Both the position numbers and the translations under genes were made by a program. The notes below the pieces were generated by a model. It was not told the DNA's origin. It was given only the letters and a program-made list of their open reading frames with translations, and did not search any database. A DNA stretch of 64,000 nucleotides, from assembly GCF_030704535.1 (NCBI RefSeq), contig NC_081823.1:7384501-7448500 (forward strand), read 5' to 3'. Source of the stretch: Vitis vinifera. Lineage: Eukaryota; Streptophyta; Magnoliopsida; Vitales; Vitaceae. Below, in pieces: positions 12,530 to 24,082 of the stretch (position 1 is the first letter of the stretch; each line of letters starts with the position of its first letter).

Positions 12530-14420
12530 TGAAAAAACCGGGCTCCAAATATCCGATGCTCCCTCTTTTCTTAGAGCGAGAGCGAGAGGGAGAGAGAGAG
12601 GTTTTAGGGTTTAAGAAATAAAGGTGGTTAGGAGAAACGCAAAAGATTGGGTGGACCCTTGTGCACCTTCATTCCTTCAAAACAAACCTTAGATTCCAAT
12701 CTTGAGCTCCCTTTTGTTCTTATTTTACTTTTTATCTCCAAAATGAATGTATATATATTTGTAAACTAAAGATAGAATGAAGAGAGAGAAATAGGAAACT
12801 TTGCTAAAAGGAAATAATAAAATATTAATGAAAGAAAAAAAAAATCCAATATTCTTAACAGGATAAGATTATTCCATCTCGTTAAAAATCTTATCGATTA
12901 TAAAATTCAATCGGACAAAACTTATAAATAGAAAAAAAAATAATTACCATATGATAACTTTCTCATTTATATACTTATTTTACGACATTATATTATTATT
13001 TTTATGTAATATTGTCAAATTATTTTGAATGGAGGATGATCTTCGTCATTCTCGAAAATGATAGACATTATATCTCAATTTGATATATTTGTGACTTGTT
13101 TGATGAATTACAAACATTTATTATCTACTTTAGTGATTGTTATGGTACCATAATACTGTCATATGCGGAAAAAAAAGTATTTTATTTGAGATGTGAGGAT
13201 TTAAAAAATAACTAACTATTTTTTAATATAATAATAGTTATTTTCATACCCCCTCTTCCCCCACTGCCAAAAAAAGAACAAAAAAAACTAGAAAAAGATA
13301 AGTATAGTGTGTGGTCTCTTGAATGTCATCATTGATATGTTTAGTTGCTCGAGTTAAAATAATTAATTATTTGCTAAAACAAAATAAAACTCTAATTTAA
13401 ATAAATAAAAACAAAAGTTGGAATGTAAAGTATTATTTATCAAATGGAAAAGCAACCCAATGGTTATCATTGGCCTGCATTTGCTGGAAGACCAAATGGC
13501 CTTTCGGGTTGATACAAAAACCTGCCAGTTCGTCTGGTTCCGCGATTTGACTGCTGATTTGGCCGGAAAATAGTTCAATTGGAAGCTGAGCCGCTCTTAA
13601 CTAGCGATCGGGGCCAAGTTTGAAAACATTGCACCGAAATCAATAAAGCTATGGAAAACTTCATAAGATTTCACATTCATAAATATAAATTGCGTATGCT
13701 GTAGGAGTTTAATAAAACTTAACACGAATTTGACCCAAATTATCCTATTTAATATTTCCATCGATTAATTTAATTATAACTTAATTTATATTTAACTCAT
13801 TTTGATTATTAAATATGAGAACCTAATTACTAAATAAGTTAAATAGGTTACGCAATGTGTTATATATTTAATAATTAAATGACATCTAAATTTATGTTTT
13901 CGACACAATTATTATTTTTGTCAGGTTTGGATTGACCTATGTAATATGATACCTAGGCTTTGATACAAACACAATCATCACCCACCAATGCAAATTGTAC
14001 TTAAATTGATTTAAGTCGATTTACCTAACACCCCACCCTCGTAGTGTTTGTTTTTGCATCCCCAATCCCCCATTTACAGAGCCAACATAAATCAATATCA
14101 AACAAGAACATGTTCAAAACTGTCAGTCGGCGGATGCCATTGAAGTACTCTATTTTCCATCGGGTCTGAGAATGACCAATGTACCTTTTTGAAATTGAAT
14201 AAGAGTTAGAATTATCATTCTCATTGCAAGTAAAAATCAAGCATAAATTTGAAATCAATTCGAAGCCCTATGCTTCAATTATAATTACATACAAATCCAA
14301 CATGATAAGGTACTACTGATTGATCCATGAGACCTGCAATGAGATATTCAGCAGAGAGCAATCAACAATCCATAACATTGGTTTACCAAGAGGGTTGCAT
14401 TGGCTCTTTCACAAAGCATT
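12530..14420. other. FTSZ1 promoter side and spacer to VHA-e
   Basis: Just upstream of the FTSZ1 start is a (GA)n-like stretch on the plus strand (12573-12602, CT-rich on the coding strand), a common feature of plant leaders. From about 12700 to 14000 the DNA is A/T-rich without a convincing gene. The last few hundred bases before 14421 should include the 3' untranslated region of the subunit e gene. The minus-strand open frames at 13363-13578 and 14025-14258 match nothing I recognise. Confidence 0.5.
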
Positions 14421-15861
14421 TCACTCCCCTTCACTAAGAATTGGGACTATGAGTGGATTCATCTGCGCAAGATAAACGATTGCCCACCTAACAATGCAAA
14501 AACAGCATACGGTAACTACAATGGTAAGAATGCAAGAAAGCAAGAACATCAACACAACAACATCATTCATCATTTCTGATTTAGTTTCAGAAAACTATCC
14601 AGTCCCAGAAATAGGGCACCTAGAAACCCCTCAGAGAGACAACAATGAAATGTTTTAAGGCTGAAACTGACAAGTATAATTAAATATCCATTAGTAGGCG
14701 ATTTAAACTTTATCTTTAACATCAACTTCCGTAATCCAGAGTCCAATTATTACTGAGAAAGAAAAAGAAACATCAATCAAACATGAACTTACATCATCCA
14801 ACAGCAAACAGTCGCTGTAATAACCAATGTTAGGTGCAATCTGCATCACAAAATGCAAGTCAGCTGTTTTGGAAACAATAAGAAGATGAATGTTTTTACA
14901 GATAATGACTGAACTGTTTAAGGAAGAACTAGCATGACCCAGAAATGCATGCAGGTTTTTCTGTATATTACAAAGAAAATCCACGGGTGAACGGCTGTAG
15001 AACTAGCATAATATAAATTATAGTTTTAGCTTATTTCATTTGTATAACTATGTTTCTCTCTCAAACAAAAGGTCATAAATCTATAAGGTTTCTACTTCAA
15101 TAATTTATCAAAAAAATAAAAAAATAAAAAGTTTCTACTTCAACTAGCTCACAGATGTCACATCATTAAAATTATCACAACCATTGGGGACTTAAAGATC
15201 AACTGCTACCTAGCCAATCTGCTCAAATCTAAGGCTATTGGACTTGCCTTCATCCTTTCTGTCTTTTCACCTACAAAGCTATATCCCTCATACTTAAGCA
15301 GTCTGGATTATGTTGTACATGAACAAACCATCCCAATCCCATTATCTATCCTGAAAAAAATGACATTCTTTTCTTTTACAAGAGGCAAATCAAGTAGCCC
15401 CGGTTTCCAGGACCAAGGAAAACAATTGATACATGATTCCTCTCCAAGGATTGTGTATCAGGTAAGCCTGAAAACCAAACAACATGTTCATGAGCAGGGG
15501 CCTGCCAGTTGAGCCGCCTGTAGAGTCAAAATCAAACCATCCTAATCTACTGCAATTTCTCACTTCTCATTAGTGTATACATTTCTTAATCCACAATTTT
15601 CTTTCCAATCATTCATCTTGGCAACTTCGGTTCAACAATGTTTCATTCATTTCTGGACTCCCTAACATTCTTATGAGAATCAAAGAGCATATTTTACATT
15701 ATTCAATGAGAACAAGGAAATTCAAGTATCACAGGCAGCTATATATATGGCGAGGAAGCATACAAATTTGCAGAAGGCCCTTTGTTGCAGCAGATTCTGG
15801 CACAAAAAGATGCGATGATTCCAGTAACAATGAAAATTAGGGTTGTTACAAAGAACCCCAT
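14421..15861 (-). CDS. VHA-e: V-type H+-ATPase subunit e (VHA-e)
   Basis: Subunit e (the counterpart of yeast Vma9) is a very small membrane protein of the Vo sector of the vacuolar/endosomal proton pump. Three exons, in coding order: 15861-15764, 14840-14793, 14487-14421. They join in phase to 213 bp, 70 aa plus stop. The protein starts [16 protein letters not shown] and continues [20 protein letters not shown]; the last exon ends [11 protein letters not shown]. Two hydrophobic membrane segments are visible, at about residues 4-22 and 34-56, with a Cys-rich loop between them. Length and sequence match plant VHA-e proteins closely. The gene lies upstream of FTSZ1 on the same strand but is a separate unit. 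The middle exon is only 48 bp, so simple open-frame searches miss the gene. Confidence 0.93.
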
Positions 15862-16300
15862 CTCGATCCGATCCCACCAACCGGCGATCACGGAATCCTA
15901 GTTTGAACTCGATTTCAGGTCCAAAAAACCCTAAATTCAAATGCAAATGCAAAATTACACGGAAAATCCTTAAAATTCTACTCTCGTCACAAACTGATAG
16001 AATCTTAAAACAACAGAAATCGCAATAATAAAATTTCACATTATTTTCTTTCCCTAAATTTTACGGAGGGTGAGAGAGAAGTGGAACCTCAAACTCCGGC
16101 GATCTGCGAAGCTCTCTCCGGCGTCGTTTTGGGGTCTCTCCGTATCTTACTATATTCATCCCATCTGTAGTACGACATGGGCCGAATGGAATCTCAAATA
16201 GGCCCAATACTAATTGGATTGGTCTTGAATGTATATGATAGGGATACAAACCGTCCCAATCCACCAAAAATTTTTGGGCCAAAGGTTAACCCCGCCTATG
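15862..16300 (-). promoter_or_regulatory. VHA-e 5' leader and promoter
   Basis: Reading away from the ATG, the minus strand shows AGGGTTTTTTGG, a C/T-rich leader (CTCTCACCCTCC) and CCCCAAAACGACGCCGG at 16134-16118. This last motif resembles the AAACG-CGTCGTT motif upstream of TAF6. No TATA box is clear. The leader limits are not defined by the sequence. Confidence 0.4.
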
Positions 16301-16460
16301 CGCCAGTCCTAGTCGGTCCAACTCGTTTAGATATGCAGTCTCTAGTTTAATTTTGGTGGGCTTGGGCACAGAGTTGGGCTTAGGTTTGGGGCGGCTTTAC
16401 CATATGCCATGTTTTTTTTTTTTTTTTCACGTTAGTAAGACCTTATTTGGACTGATTTTT

Positions 16461-16857
16461 AGGGTGTTTGGTAAAATTTAATACTTAATAACTTAAGTTG
16501 ATTTTAAGTTAAAATTGACTTAAAACTTATTACTTAATTTTTATTTTTAAGTATTAAGGTTATTTGATAAAATTAACTTAAAACTTATTATAAATCATCA
16601 AATTAATATATTTATCCTCATAAATTATAACTAAAACAAAGGAGGTCGAGTAACAATAAAGGTTGAAGAGTAGCAAAAGAGATAGTGGAGATAACTATGA
16701 TAAATGGGGTAAAAAGATAAAATAAAAATTATTATTATTATTATTTTTACTTTAAAACATCATTAAGTTATTTTACCAAATACACTTAATTTATTTAATG
16801 ATTTAAATTAAGTTATTAAGTCACTTTAAGTTATTTCGTTGGTTTACCAAACACTCA
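16461..16857. mobile_element. hAT-like MITE
   Basis: The left end reads AGGGTGTTTGGTAAAATTTA and the right end, reversed, GAGTGTTTGGTAAACCAACG. Both are followed by similar subterminal words built on ACTTAATAACTTAA. The 397-bp element has no coding capacity. The ends fit non-autonomous hAT elements. The flanking 8-mers are A/T-rich and only partly alike, so the target duplication is uncertain. Confidence 0.65.
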
Positions 16858-17039
16858 CTTATTTTAATAAGAGGTTAATTAATTTTGTTCAAAATATTAA
16901 CTTTAAAAAGAATTTAACATGAAAATTAAAAAAAATATAATTTTTTGTTTAGATGAATATGTTATCCAAATTATTGAAGATGTATGGATAATAAATATAC
17001 AAATAAATAAAGTAAGTAGAAAATTGGAACTCACAAATA

Positions 17040-17540
17040 AGATTGATCGAGGCTAGAGTTTGACTCTATGTCCTTAAAGACAAATTTGTTTTATTTAGGT
17101 ACTTACAATTTTTTGACAATCGTTTTACAGGATACAACGATCATTTTCTTGTGATAGTAATACTTCAAATCACAAGAAATAACGAATCACAAGAAATAAC
17201 GAATCACTTCGTAATTTGTATTATTTTATATACCAAATATTTGATAGAAAAGAGAAATGTCTAAACTTGAAACTAAAGAAGACTTGAAAGACAAAAAAGG
17301 TGAAAGAGTGACGAGAAAAGACGAATGAAAATGTCTTGGGTCCCTATTTATAGATTTGATGATGACTTTTAGAAGAGACGTGTCTTTAAAATACTAGACA
17401 CATCTTTTGAAGGTTCGTGTCATAAGACACCAAATACATTATTCGAAAGAGATTGTGTCTTTTAAATACAATACATCCTTTTAAAACCAGTTGTGTTTAT
17501 AAGAAACAACAATCTTCCCAAGAAAAAAAAAGTGAATTTC
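17040..17540 (-). mobile_element. Possible solo LTR of a retrotransposon (fossil)
   Basis: On the minus strand this stretch has the layout of a plant LTR promoter: ACACGTCTCTTCT, then a TATA box in TCTATAAATAGGGACC, then a pyrimidine-rich leader and a short direct repeat (GTGATTCGTTATTTCTT twice). Exact ends and a target duplication could not be fixed and no coding part adjoins it. Family unknown, probably Ty1/copia. Low confidence. Confidence 0.3.
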
Positions 17541-17819
17541 CATTCACCTATATAAATTCTAACAAAAAAATTACATTTTCCAGAATAGACAAGAAAACAA
17601 CATATAATTTCCTCCACAAATCTTAACCTCGATCAAAAAATTGTTTTCAATAGTAGTGTTATTATTATTATTATTTTTAAAGCAATGTTGACAATTTGAT
17701 TTTCAAATAAGGCACCCACCATATATGATTATCTTTGAATTCTGAGTTTGTATATTCTAGAAGGATATTTTGTTGTTTTTTGGGATCACCAAATACAAGA
17801 AAAATCAAAATAAAAAGGG

Positions 17820-18240
17820 AAAGAATAAGGTCATTTGTTTAGATTTCAAAGAAAACAAAAATTGGGTCCTAAAATATGTTTAGACAATTTTTTTCCATTT
17901 TCATTTTCTAGAAATCTAAATTTAGAAAATCCAAAAAATGAAAACATCAATTTGATTTTATTAAGACAAGTGTATATACACACAAATTTGGTTTATTTTT
18001 GGATTAAAAATTATTTATAAGTTGATATATTTTTATATTATAAACTAATTCATTTTAATTGACTTGCTTTGAGATAACATTTTAAAATAATAATGCAACT
18101 TTTTTGTTAAATGTATAAAATTACAAGATTTGTAAATACATCTTACAGTTGAGTACAAAATTATTAGACCTAGTCATTTTCTCAAGTATAAAAAATATGG
18201 GAAATTGGTTGAAGTGCACATAAACTCAAGTTCTTGAAAC
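17820..18240. repeat. Segment duplicated at about 48800-49200 and 49660-49760
   Basis: Long shared strings with the region upstream of the second glycine-rich gene include ATATGTTTAGACAAT, TTCTAGAAATCTAAATT, TGAAAACATCAATTTG, TTATTTATAAGTTGATATAT and AAACTAATTCATTTTAATTG, in the same order. It is non-coding. It looks like the edge of the same block duplication that copied the glycine-rich genes. Confidence 0.7.
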
Positions 18241-19639
18241 CTTCTCAATGAGCCCTTCAAGATTTAAGTAGTTGAAGCATGGTAATTAAGAAATGACTTA
18301 TTTGATTAATTAAAATTGATATTGAAAATGCAAATTTGAAAAAATGATGTTCATCTTTTCAAAATATGGAATGTGAACTCTTTTGGAGAAAATTACAATT
18401 TAACAAATTTTTAATCATCAATCTTTTTTTTTTTTTTTTAATAAAAAGTTTAAGAAGAAAAATATCAAAACAAGATTGTATGTGTAATTTTTTTTTATTA
18501 CGTAGAAGTTATTTTTTTCAAATATGAGGATTATTTCACCTGTTTTGATGAAATACTTTTCAAGAAATTTTTTAGGGAACTTTTAATACTAAAAATAAAA
18601 TAAAAAATCTTTATGAAAGGGCTTTGTGTCAATTGTTTTTTTATTTAAACAATATTATTTAAAAAATATCTTGATAAATAATATTTTATAAATATTATAA
18701 AAGTACGATACTTTTAAAACTATCTTTACAAAAAAGATTTATTGGTAATAGATATTGTAAGCTAATTTTGGGTCAAAATTCTCATCGTGTTCTCTTAACT
18801 CAATTAATTCAAATCCTCCCTCGAGCTTTTTGTTATTTCTAAAGTGTTTCTAAAATGGGTTGATTTAGTTTAGGTTTTATTAATTTATACTCTCATATTT
18901 TTCATCTTTGGAATACAACCCGAATTTCTTCTTGTGTAGATTAAAAAAAAAAAAAAGGTTGAGATCAAACTTCTATGAGCTTTAAATGTGTTTTAGAAGA
19001 AGAAAGTGAATACTTGAAGTTTGAAAGCACTAGGTAAGTAGTTTGGGAGAGGATTGACGGTTTGGACTAAATAAATCCTAATATTTAGTTAATTTTCTTC
19101 ATAATGAATAGTTTTGATCGCATGTAGCTTATGGTTTTTTTATCTATTTGGAAGTTTTCCACGTTAAATCTTGATGTTATGGTCTTTTTTCTTTTATCTC
19201 ATCCTTTCATTTGTTTATCTCACCTTTTGTGAAATTTTCATTAATTTAATATGTAGGTTGATTTAGGAAATGAGTTGAAATTGATTCATTTAATCTTTGG
19301 AATACTATGAAATATTTTTTAACATGTATTTTATGTTAATGGAAATGAGAGAATGCATTTTGAATATTTGAAATGCCTTGTATATCTTGGGTAGAGAGTG
19401 TTTACTCATTTTCATGATGAAAGTTTAAAAATCTAGATTAGGGAACACTTGGATATGGTGAATAAGTGTTAGAAATTTTTTTTAGCCCTAAGTTAATTAT
19501 TTTTAATTTTGAATAAAGAAATAAAAACCCTTTTTAGCATGATATTTATAGGATACAAATATTGAGTCGATTGAAACTAGAAATTTTAAAATAAAATCGA
19601 TTAAACCATGGAAATAAATAAAAATTATGGAATTGGGCG

Positions 19640-19990
19640 CCCTTAGGAGTGCTCCAAACAACACTTGAGTGCTCTCCACGATGCTTAAACACCCCTTTTT
19701 AAAAAACAATTTTAAAACAATTTTTCACTCAAATTAAAAACCTTCCATCCACTTCATGCCTAAATAAATCCAATTAACATTTTATGGATCTTTTTAGACT
19801 TAATTGTATCATTTTGGTTGATCACACAATGATCTTGTGTTTTCAACAAAAAGTAAGACATAATTTAAAGAAGTCCTAAGTGAGAATGAATGGAATAAAA
19901 TTACTAATTATATAAAAATACATAATCTATTGTACAAATTACATTCATTATCTTGTTGGGACAACGTTCAACATCTATTATTGCTTATTG
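19640..19990. repeat. Dispersed repeat related to TAF6 intron 8
   Basis: This is a diverged copy of the sequence described at 4545-5430, in the same orientation. No coding content or terminal repeats are evident. Family unknown. Confidence 0.4.
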
Positions 19991-20599
19991 GTAGGACCGA
20001 AAAAATATCAAATCAACCTAAATATCATAGAAGTAGTTAACATTTATAAAATACTATCTTCAATGGACATCTATTCAGCATCTCTAAACGCTATCCTTGA
20101 TTAAGATTCACATATAGGTATCATCATTTTCAATTTTTTTATATATATTTTTTCATATTTTATTTCTAAAAAGTAAAATCATCTTTTTAAAATGAGATTT
20201 TAGTATAAACAAAACTTATGAATTTGTTTAAAAACATAGGTAATTGTGAAAAAAGAAACTTGTATGGGTGAGAGCAAGTTTATATTATCAAATAAAATAC
20301 ATAACATTGATCCCATGGATTGAAGCTACAAAATACAAAAGGCATTTAGTGCGTTCACATGTGAATGTCAAGAACAAAGAGGAAAGCAAACAAAAGAGTA
20401 GTCATGAACGGTGGACTCTCTGTAAAGTAACTCCCAGACCTAACACATTATACGTAAGACATGACGTCCATTCTTAATATATAATCCATTTTCTTTACCA
20501 TCTCAAGCTGTGCAGGTTAATTTCATACTGCTTTACATCTTTCTTATTGACTTATTGTACACATTCTACCAACTAGTTAATGCGGTAGTCACTTATTGT

Positions 20600-20795
20600 A
20601 CACAAGGAACTGGGACGGGAGAGTGATGACGCAGGAGGGGACGTAACCATTCTACTGAGAAATTGGAATCAACCGGAGCAGTCGAGTGTCAGCTTTAAAT
20701 TCGAAGCTTGTCCTATACATGTCCTGTGGGACACCCCAATCTTCCTCTCTGTGATTCAGTGACGTGAGGAGGGACGTATGCAGAAACCGTTAAAC
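20600..20795. promoter_or_regulatory. ACGT-rich non-coding block, copy 1
   Basis: The block contains GTGATGACGCAGGAGGGGAC followed by GTAACC, then about 130 bp later GTGACGTGAGGAGGGACGTA. The same pair of motifs recurs at 23845-24080, 60940-61195 and 63660-63912, and the second half at 54755-54860. TGACG and ACGT cores are typical binding sites of plant bZIP factors. The block is about 0.85 kb upstream of the first glycine-rich gene. A regulatory role is an inference. Confidence 0.5.
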
Positions 20796-21039
20796 CTAAA
20801 TATTATTACATCATTGTAATTAAGTAGGAACGTGGGATATTCATATTGGGTAAAGTCAGTTTCAATTTAGAATGAAGATTTTAGAGGAATGGTGTCGTTA
20901 GAGAAACCATAAAGACTATAGAGAACCTCAAAACCACGATCCTGAAATTCTTCTCTCTTCTCCTGGTCATAGCTTCCAACCCCTCATCATGGGTCTGCAC
21001 TCCACATTTAGGATTCTATGCCAAAATTTTGAGTTAATA

Positions 21040-21641
21040 TGCAATCTTATCCAAAGTCATGTCCTGCCGACATTTTGGAGTATGTGGGGAACTGACAGAT
21101 GTTAATCTCTAGGCCTGAAATCGTAAATCTTTAGCTTTATGTCAACAAGAAGTAGCTTGATGAACATAACCCAAATCCCTGCAGATTCGTTCCTTGAGAC
21201 AGTGACGGATCCCCTAATACGTGGGTCCCTTTTTCTTATCAAGAAAAACATAGCACGTGGTTCCCTTCTGTGACTTCTTTGGTCAAAAGTTCTCAATCTA
21301 AATTCTTTGCAGTGCCACTGAGAAACAAGTATATCTCCACTAATTGTTTCCTCTGATTTAATTTGTCCATTACAGATAATGGCTGTTCAAAAGTTAGCCT
21401 ATTTGCCACGTCCCGGGGATTTCTATCTTAATCATATGAGACAAAATATTGACTGGCGTGGCAAAGTTAGCTCCGTGAACTTCCCAACTACGCAGCCTCT
21501 CGCACTCACTTACACTCGCACTAAAGTCTATAAATACCGAGTGCGTATTGCCTTTCCAATCCATCCAGCAGAGAAACAATATCTTTGAGAGTTACTTTTC
21601 AGTAGAAAGTCTTTCACCTCCTTTGCTTTTGTGTGAGAAAA
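21040..21641 (+). promoter_or_regulatory. Promoter of glycine-rich gene 1
   Basis: A TATA box (TATAAATA) lies at 21529-21536, about 110 bp before the ATG. GCCACGTCCC is at 21405-21414 and an ABRE-like GCACGTGG at about 21253. The whole region aligns with 51745-52330 upstream of gene 2, for example CTAATACGTGGGTCCCTTTT and GATTTAATTTGTCCATTACA. ABRE-like elements fit abscisic acid or stress control, which is an inference. Confidence 0.7.
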
Positions 21642-22039
21642 ATGGCTTACTCCAAGACTTTCCTTCTCATTGGCCTTCTCTTTGCTGTTGTTCTCATCCT
21701 GTCCTCTGAGGTTTCAGCTCGGGATCTAGCTGAAACATCCCAAACTCGTAAGTTAAATTTCTTTTAGTAGATGTAAATTAATGGCATGTTATGTGTTCAT
21801 ATAGAGATGCTTTATTAACTTATTTAAAGTAATAAATTTCGTTTTCTTAAATTATGGCAGAAGTGAGCGTGGAGGATGCGAAGTACGGTGGGTATGGACA
21901 CGGGTACGGCCACGGAAAAGGACATGGGTACCAAAAAGGACATGGGCATGGGCATGGGAAACCTGGTCATGGGGGACCTGGCCATCCACCTGGTCATGGT
22001 GGTGCTGGTGAGGATGTGGAAGAGGGGACGCAGAATTAG
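21642..22039 (+). CDS. Secreted glycine/histidine-rich protein 1 (GRP family)
   Basis: Two exons, 21642-21747 and 21861-22039 (phase 1, GT-AG), give 94 aa. Exon 1 encodes a signal peptide (MAYSKTFLLIGLLFAVVLIL, probable cleavage after SSEVSA) and the start of the mature chain (RDLAET). Exon 2 encodes an acidic entry (VSVEDAK), then about 40 residues of Gly with His, Tyr, Lys and Pro (GYGHGYGHGKGHG type), and an acidic tail (GAGEDVEEGTQN). This is the architecture of the plant GRP family (Pfam GRP), which includes stress-induced cell-wall and CORA-like proteins. The His-Gly repeats could bind metal ions, which is an inference. It is one of three paralogues in the window with identical intron placement, and it looks intact. 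Confidence 0.85.
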
Positions 22040-22467
22040 TGTAATCAATCCTTAATTATGTGGGCTACGCATGATTAGGGTGTGTTTTATGTAAGTTTAT
22101 GAAAGCGTGTGTATCAATAAGGCATGTGGGCTTAGGGTTACTCTCTAAGACCAGCATGGCTGTGTTGTAGCTTCTATGCTTAATATAATGCTTTTTCATG
22201 TGCTGTGCTAAAATGGAGTATGATGAATGCCGTCGGGTGATCTACCCTTTTTTTTTTTCTTGGGATTATATTATTTACTTCGGAGTAATTTTGTTGAGAT
22301 ATGATTTTGTGTAAATATACTTACCATCATTGGTTTCAAATTATATTAGTTTATACCCTCACCAACATACCCACCTCAAATCTTTACCTAAAATTGATCT
22401 AAAAACCTAAAATTTATCTAAAAAGTAAATTGTGAACATGCGAAATTTAAAACCAGCAACAACTTAG

Positions 22468-22782
22468 GCTATGTTTGGTTTTCGAAAAATTTGAGGAAAA
22501 TGTAAAGGAAAGAAAATAGAGAGGAAAAGTAAAAGGAAAGAAAAGGAAAATAAAAAATAGAGTTAAAGATAATAAATCATTTTTATTTGTTACTTTAAAT
22601 TTATATTATTTATTTTAATTTATCAATATAAAAATTAAATAATTTTAAAATATATAAGTTTTTAATTAATTTTAATTATATTTAATTTTCTTTGTAATAT
22701 TTTATAGGATAATTAAATATGAGAAAATCATTTTTTATCATTTTTTTTTTCTTTTGTACTTTTCGGGAACCAAACATAACTT
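22468..22782. mobile_element. hAT-like MITE, family shared with 60203-60525
   Basis: Terminal inverted repeats read GCTATGTTTGGTTTTCGAAA (left) and GTTATGTTTGGTTCCCGAAA (right, reversed). The flanks AACTTAG and ACTTTAG may be the decayed target duplication. Inside are GAGAAAAT-type purine-rich and A/T-rich sequences without coding potential. A second copy with the same internal order lies at 60203-60525. Confidence 0.65.
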
Positions 22783-23844
22783 TAGTGTATTTACACTCAA
22801 CCTTAAAAGTATAAATGAGATTAATTTTTATTTGGAATTATTGGAATTTGGATTTGAAAAGAAAGAAATTTTTTTTTTGAATTGAGAAAAAAATGAAGGT
22901 AAAAAGTATAATAACCAATTATATAGTTATAAAAAGAATTTGCATGGTAAAGCCTTTTATTGAGAGGTCTTAGTTTTCTTTGAGATATTTTAAGTTGAAG
23001 ATTATTGCAGTCAATCCTATTTTGTGGGTTATTTATATAAATTCATTGAAATTGTAGCTCGGGAGTAAATGAAATACAAATAGGATATGCATTCTCAGTC
23101 CTCTATTTAAGAAACCAAATGTAGTATAAAAAAAAATACTTATGCAATTTAATATAACAATAATACTTCCTATCCAACACTTAGTCCAAGAGTTACTTAT
23201 ATTCCCATTTTTATAAGTATACCAAATATAATTATTGTTGGTGCACAATGAATGATTACTCGATTTGGGTAGTTTTTTCCACTGGATTGGATGATTTTGT
23301 AAAAAACGAGTCGTTGGATGGTTGTTTTGGGCATCCTTCTTCAATGGTTAAGTTAGTTTGAGAATTTTTAAGGCAAATATTTTGTATGGGTTTAGAGTGT
23401 ATATCTTTATTTATTTTTAACGTTCGATGTTCTTTTATAATAGAGGCATCTTATAATGGTGTTTATATTTTATGATTATTATTTATTGTAGTTTTAGTGC
23501 ATGTTAGAGCATAACGATTTAGTCATTGGAAATGATTGATTATTTATATTATGAAATAATTACCTTTGAAATGACACATAATGATTGTATTTATATTTTT
23601 ACCATTGGAAAAATAATTATTGACTCTAATTTGGTTCTATGTTAGTCGGGCGATACAAGTTGTATCTAAATCATTAAATGATGAGATTTTGATTATTGAA
23701 TGTGAATAGAAATGGAGGTGATAAAAATTTAAAGGCATAAATAAATGGAATTAATGTATATAAAAAAAAAAGATTTGAAAATGGTTTAAGTGTTGGCATG
23801 CGAGGGTGTCCTTTGTTATCTAAGATCGATTTGAAGAGAATTGA

Positions 23845-24079
23845 GAGGTCGGTGGACATGAGGACAGATATGAGAATGACGTGAGATGGGACGTAATCAT
23901 TCAAGAGATATCATGTGAGTAGAAATTAGAATGTAGTGAACTTTGCCCATGCATATGGAGTTGAATTTTAAGCTCAAATCCAACACCTGTCACCCATGTG
24001 GCACTCTCAATTGACATAATAGTGTTGTGTTTTGGACTTGGTGACGTGTGGAGGGACGTACGTATACATGAATGGGCTG
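23845..24079. promoter_or_regulatory. ACGT-rich non-coding block, copy 2
   Basis: It has GGTGGACATGAGGACAGATA, GACGTGAGATGGGACGTAAT and then GTGACGTGTGGAGGGACGTA about 160 bp further on, matching the blocks at 20600, 60940 and 63660. It lies 1.8 kb downstream of gene 1, and the palindrome-array element is inserted directly at its end. Confidence 0.5.
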
Positions 24080-24082
24080 TTT

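Larger units (their letters stand above)
16858..20599. other. AT-rich intergenic DNA with old repeats
   Basis: No host gene is visible in these 3.7 kb. Three pieces are listed separately: a possible LTR at 17040-17540, a duplicated segment at 17820-18240 and a dispersed repeat at 19640-19990. The remainder is A/T-rich. Bases 20320-20400 resemble 59985-60055 upstream of the third glycine-rich gene (shared GCGTTCACAT-TGAAT and AAGAACA-AGA words). Confidence 0.5.

Noticed and set aside
13363-13578. Minus-strand open frame of 71 residues
   Set aside because: No domain or homology recognised and no clear splice partners.
15722-16039. 105-residue minus-strand open frame
   Set aside because: It reads VHA-e exon 1 in the wrong frame; the conserved protein [10 protein letters not shown] starts at 15861.
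21379-21588. Open frame upstream of glycine-rich gene 1, with an antisense one
   Set aside because: It overlaps the promoter and TATA box and its reading is not kept in the homologous promoter of gene 2.
21824-22048. Antisense Met/Pro-rich open frame over gene 1 exon 2 (and similar ones over genes 2 and 3)
   Set aside because: It is a by-product of the Gly-His codon repeats on the plus strand.
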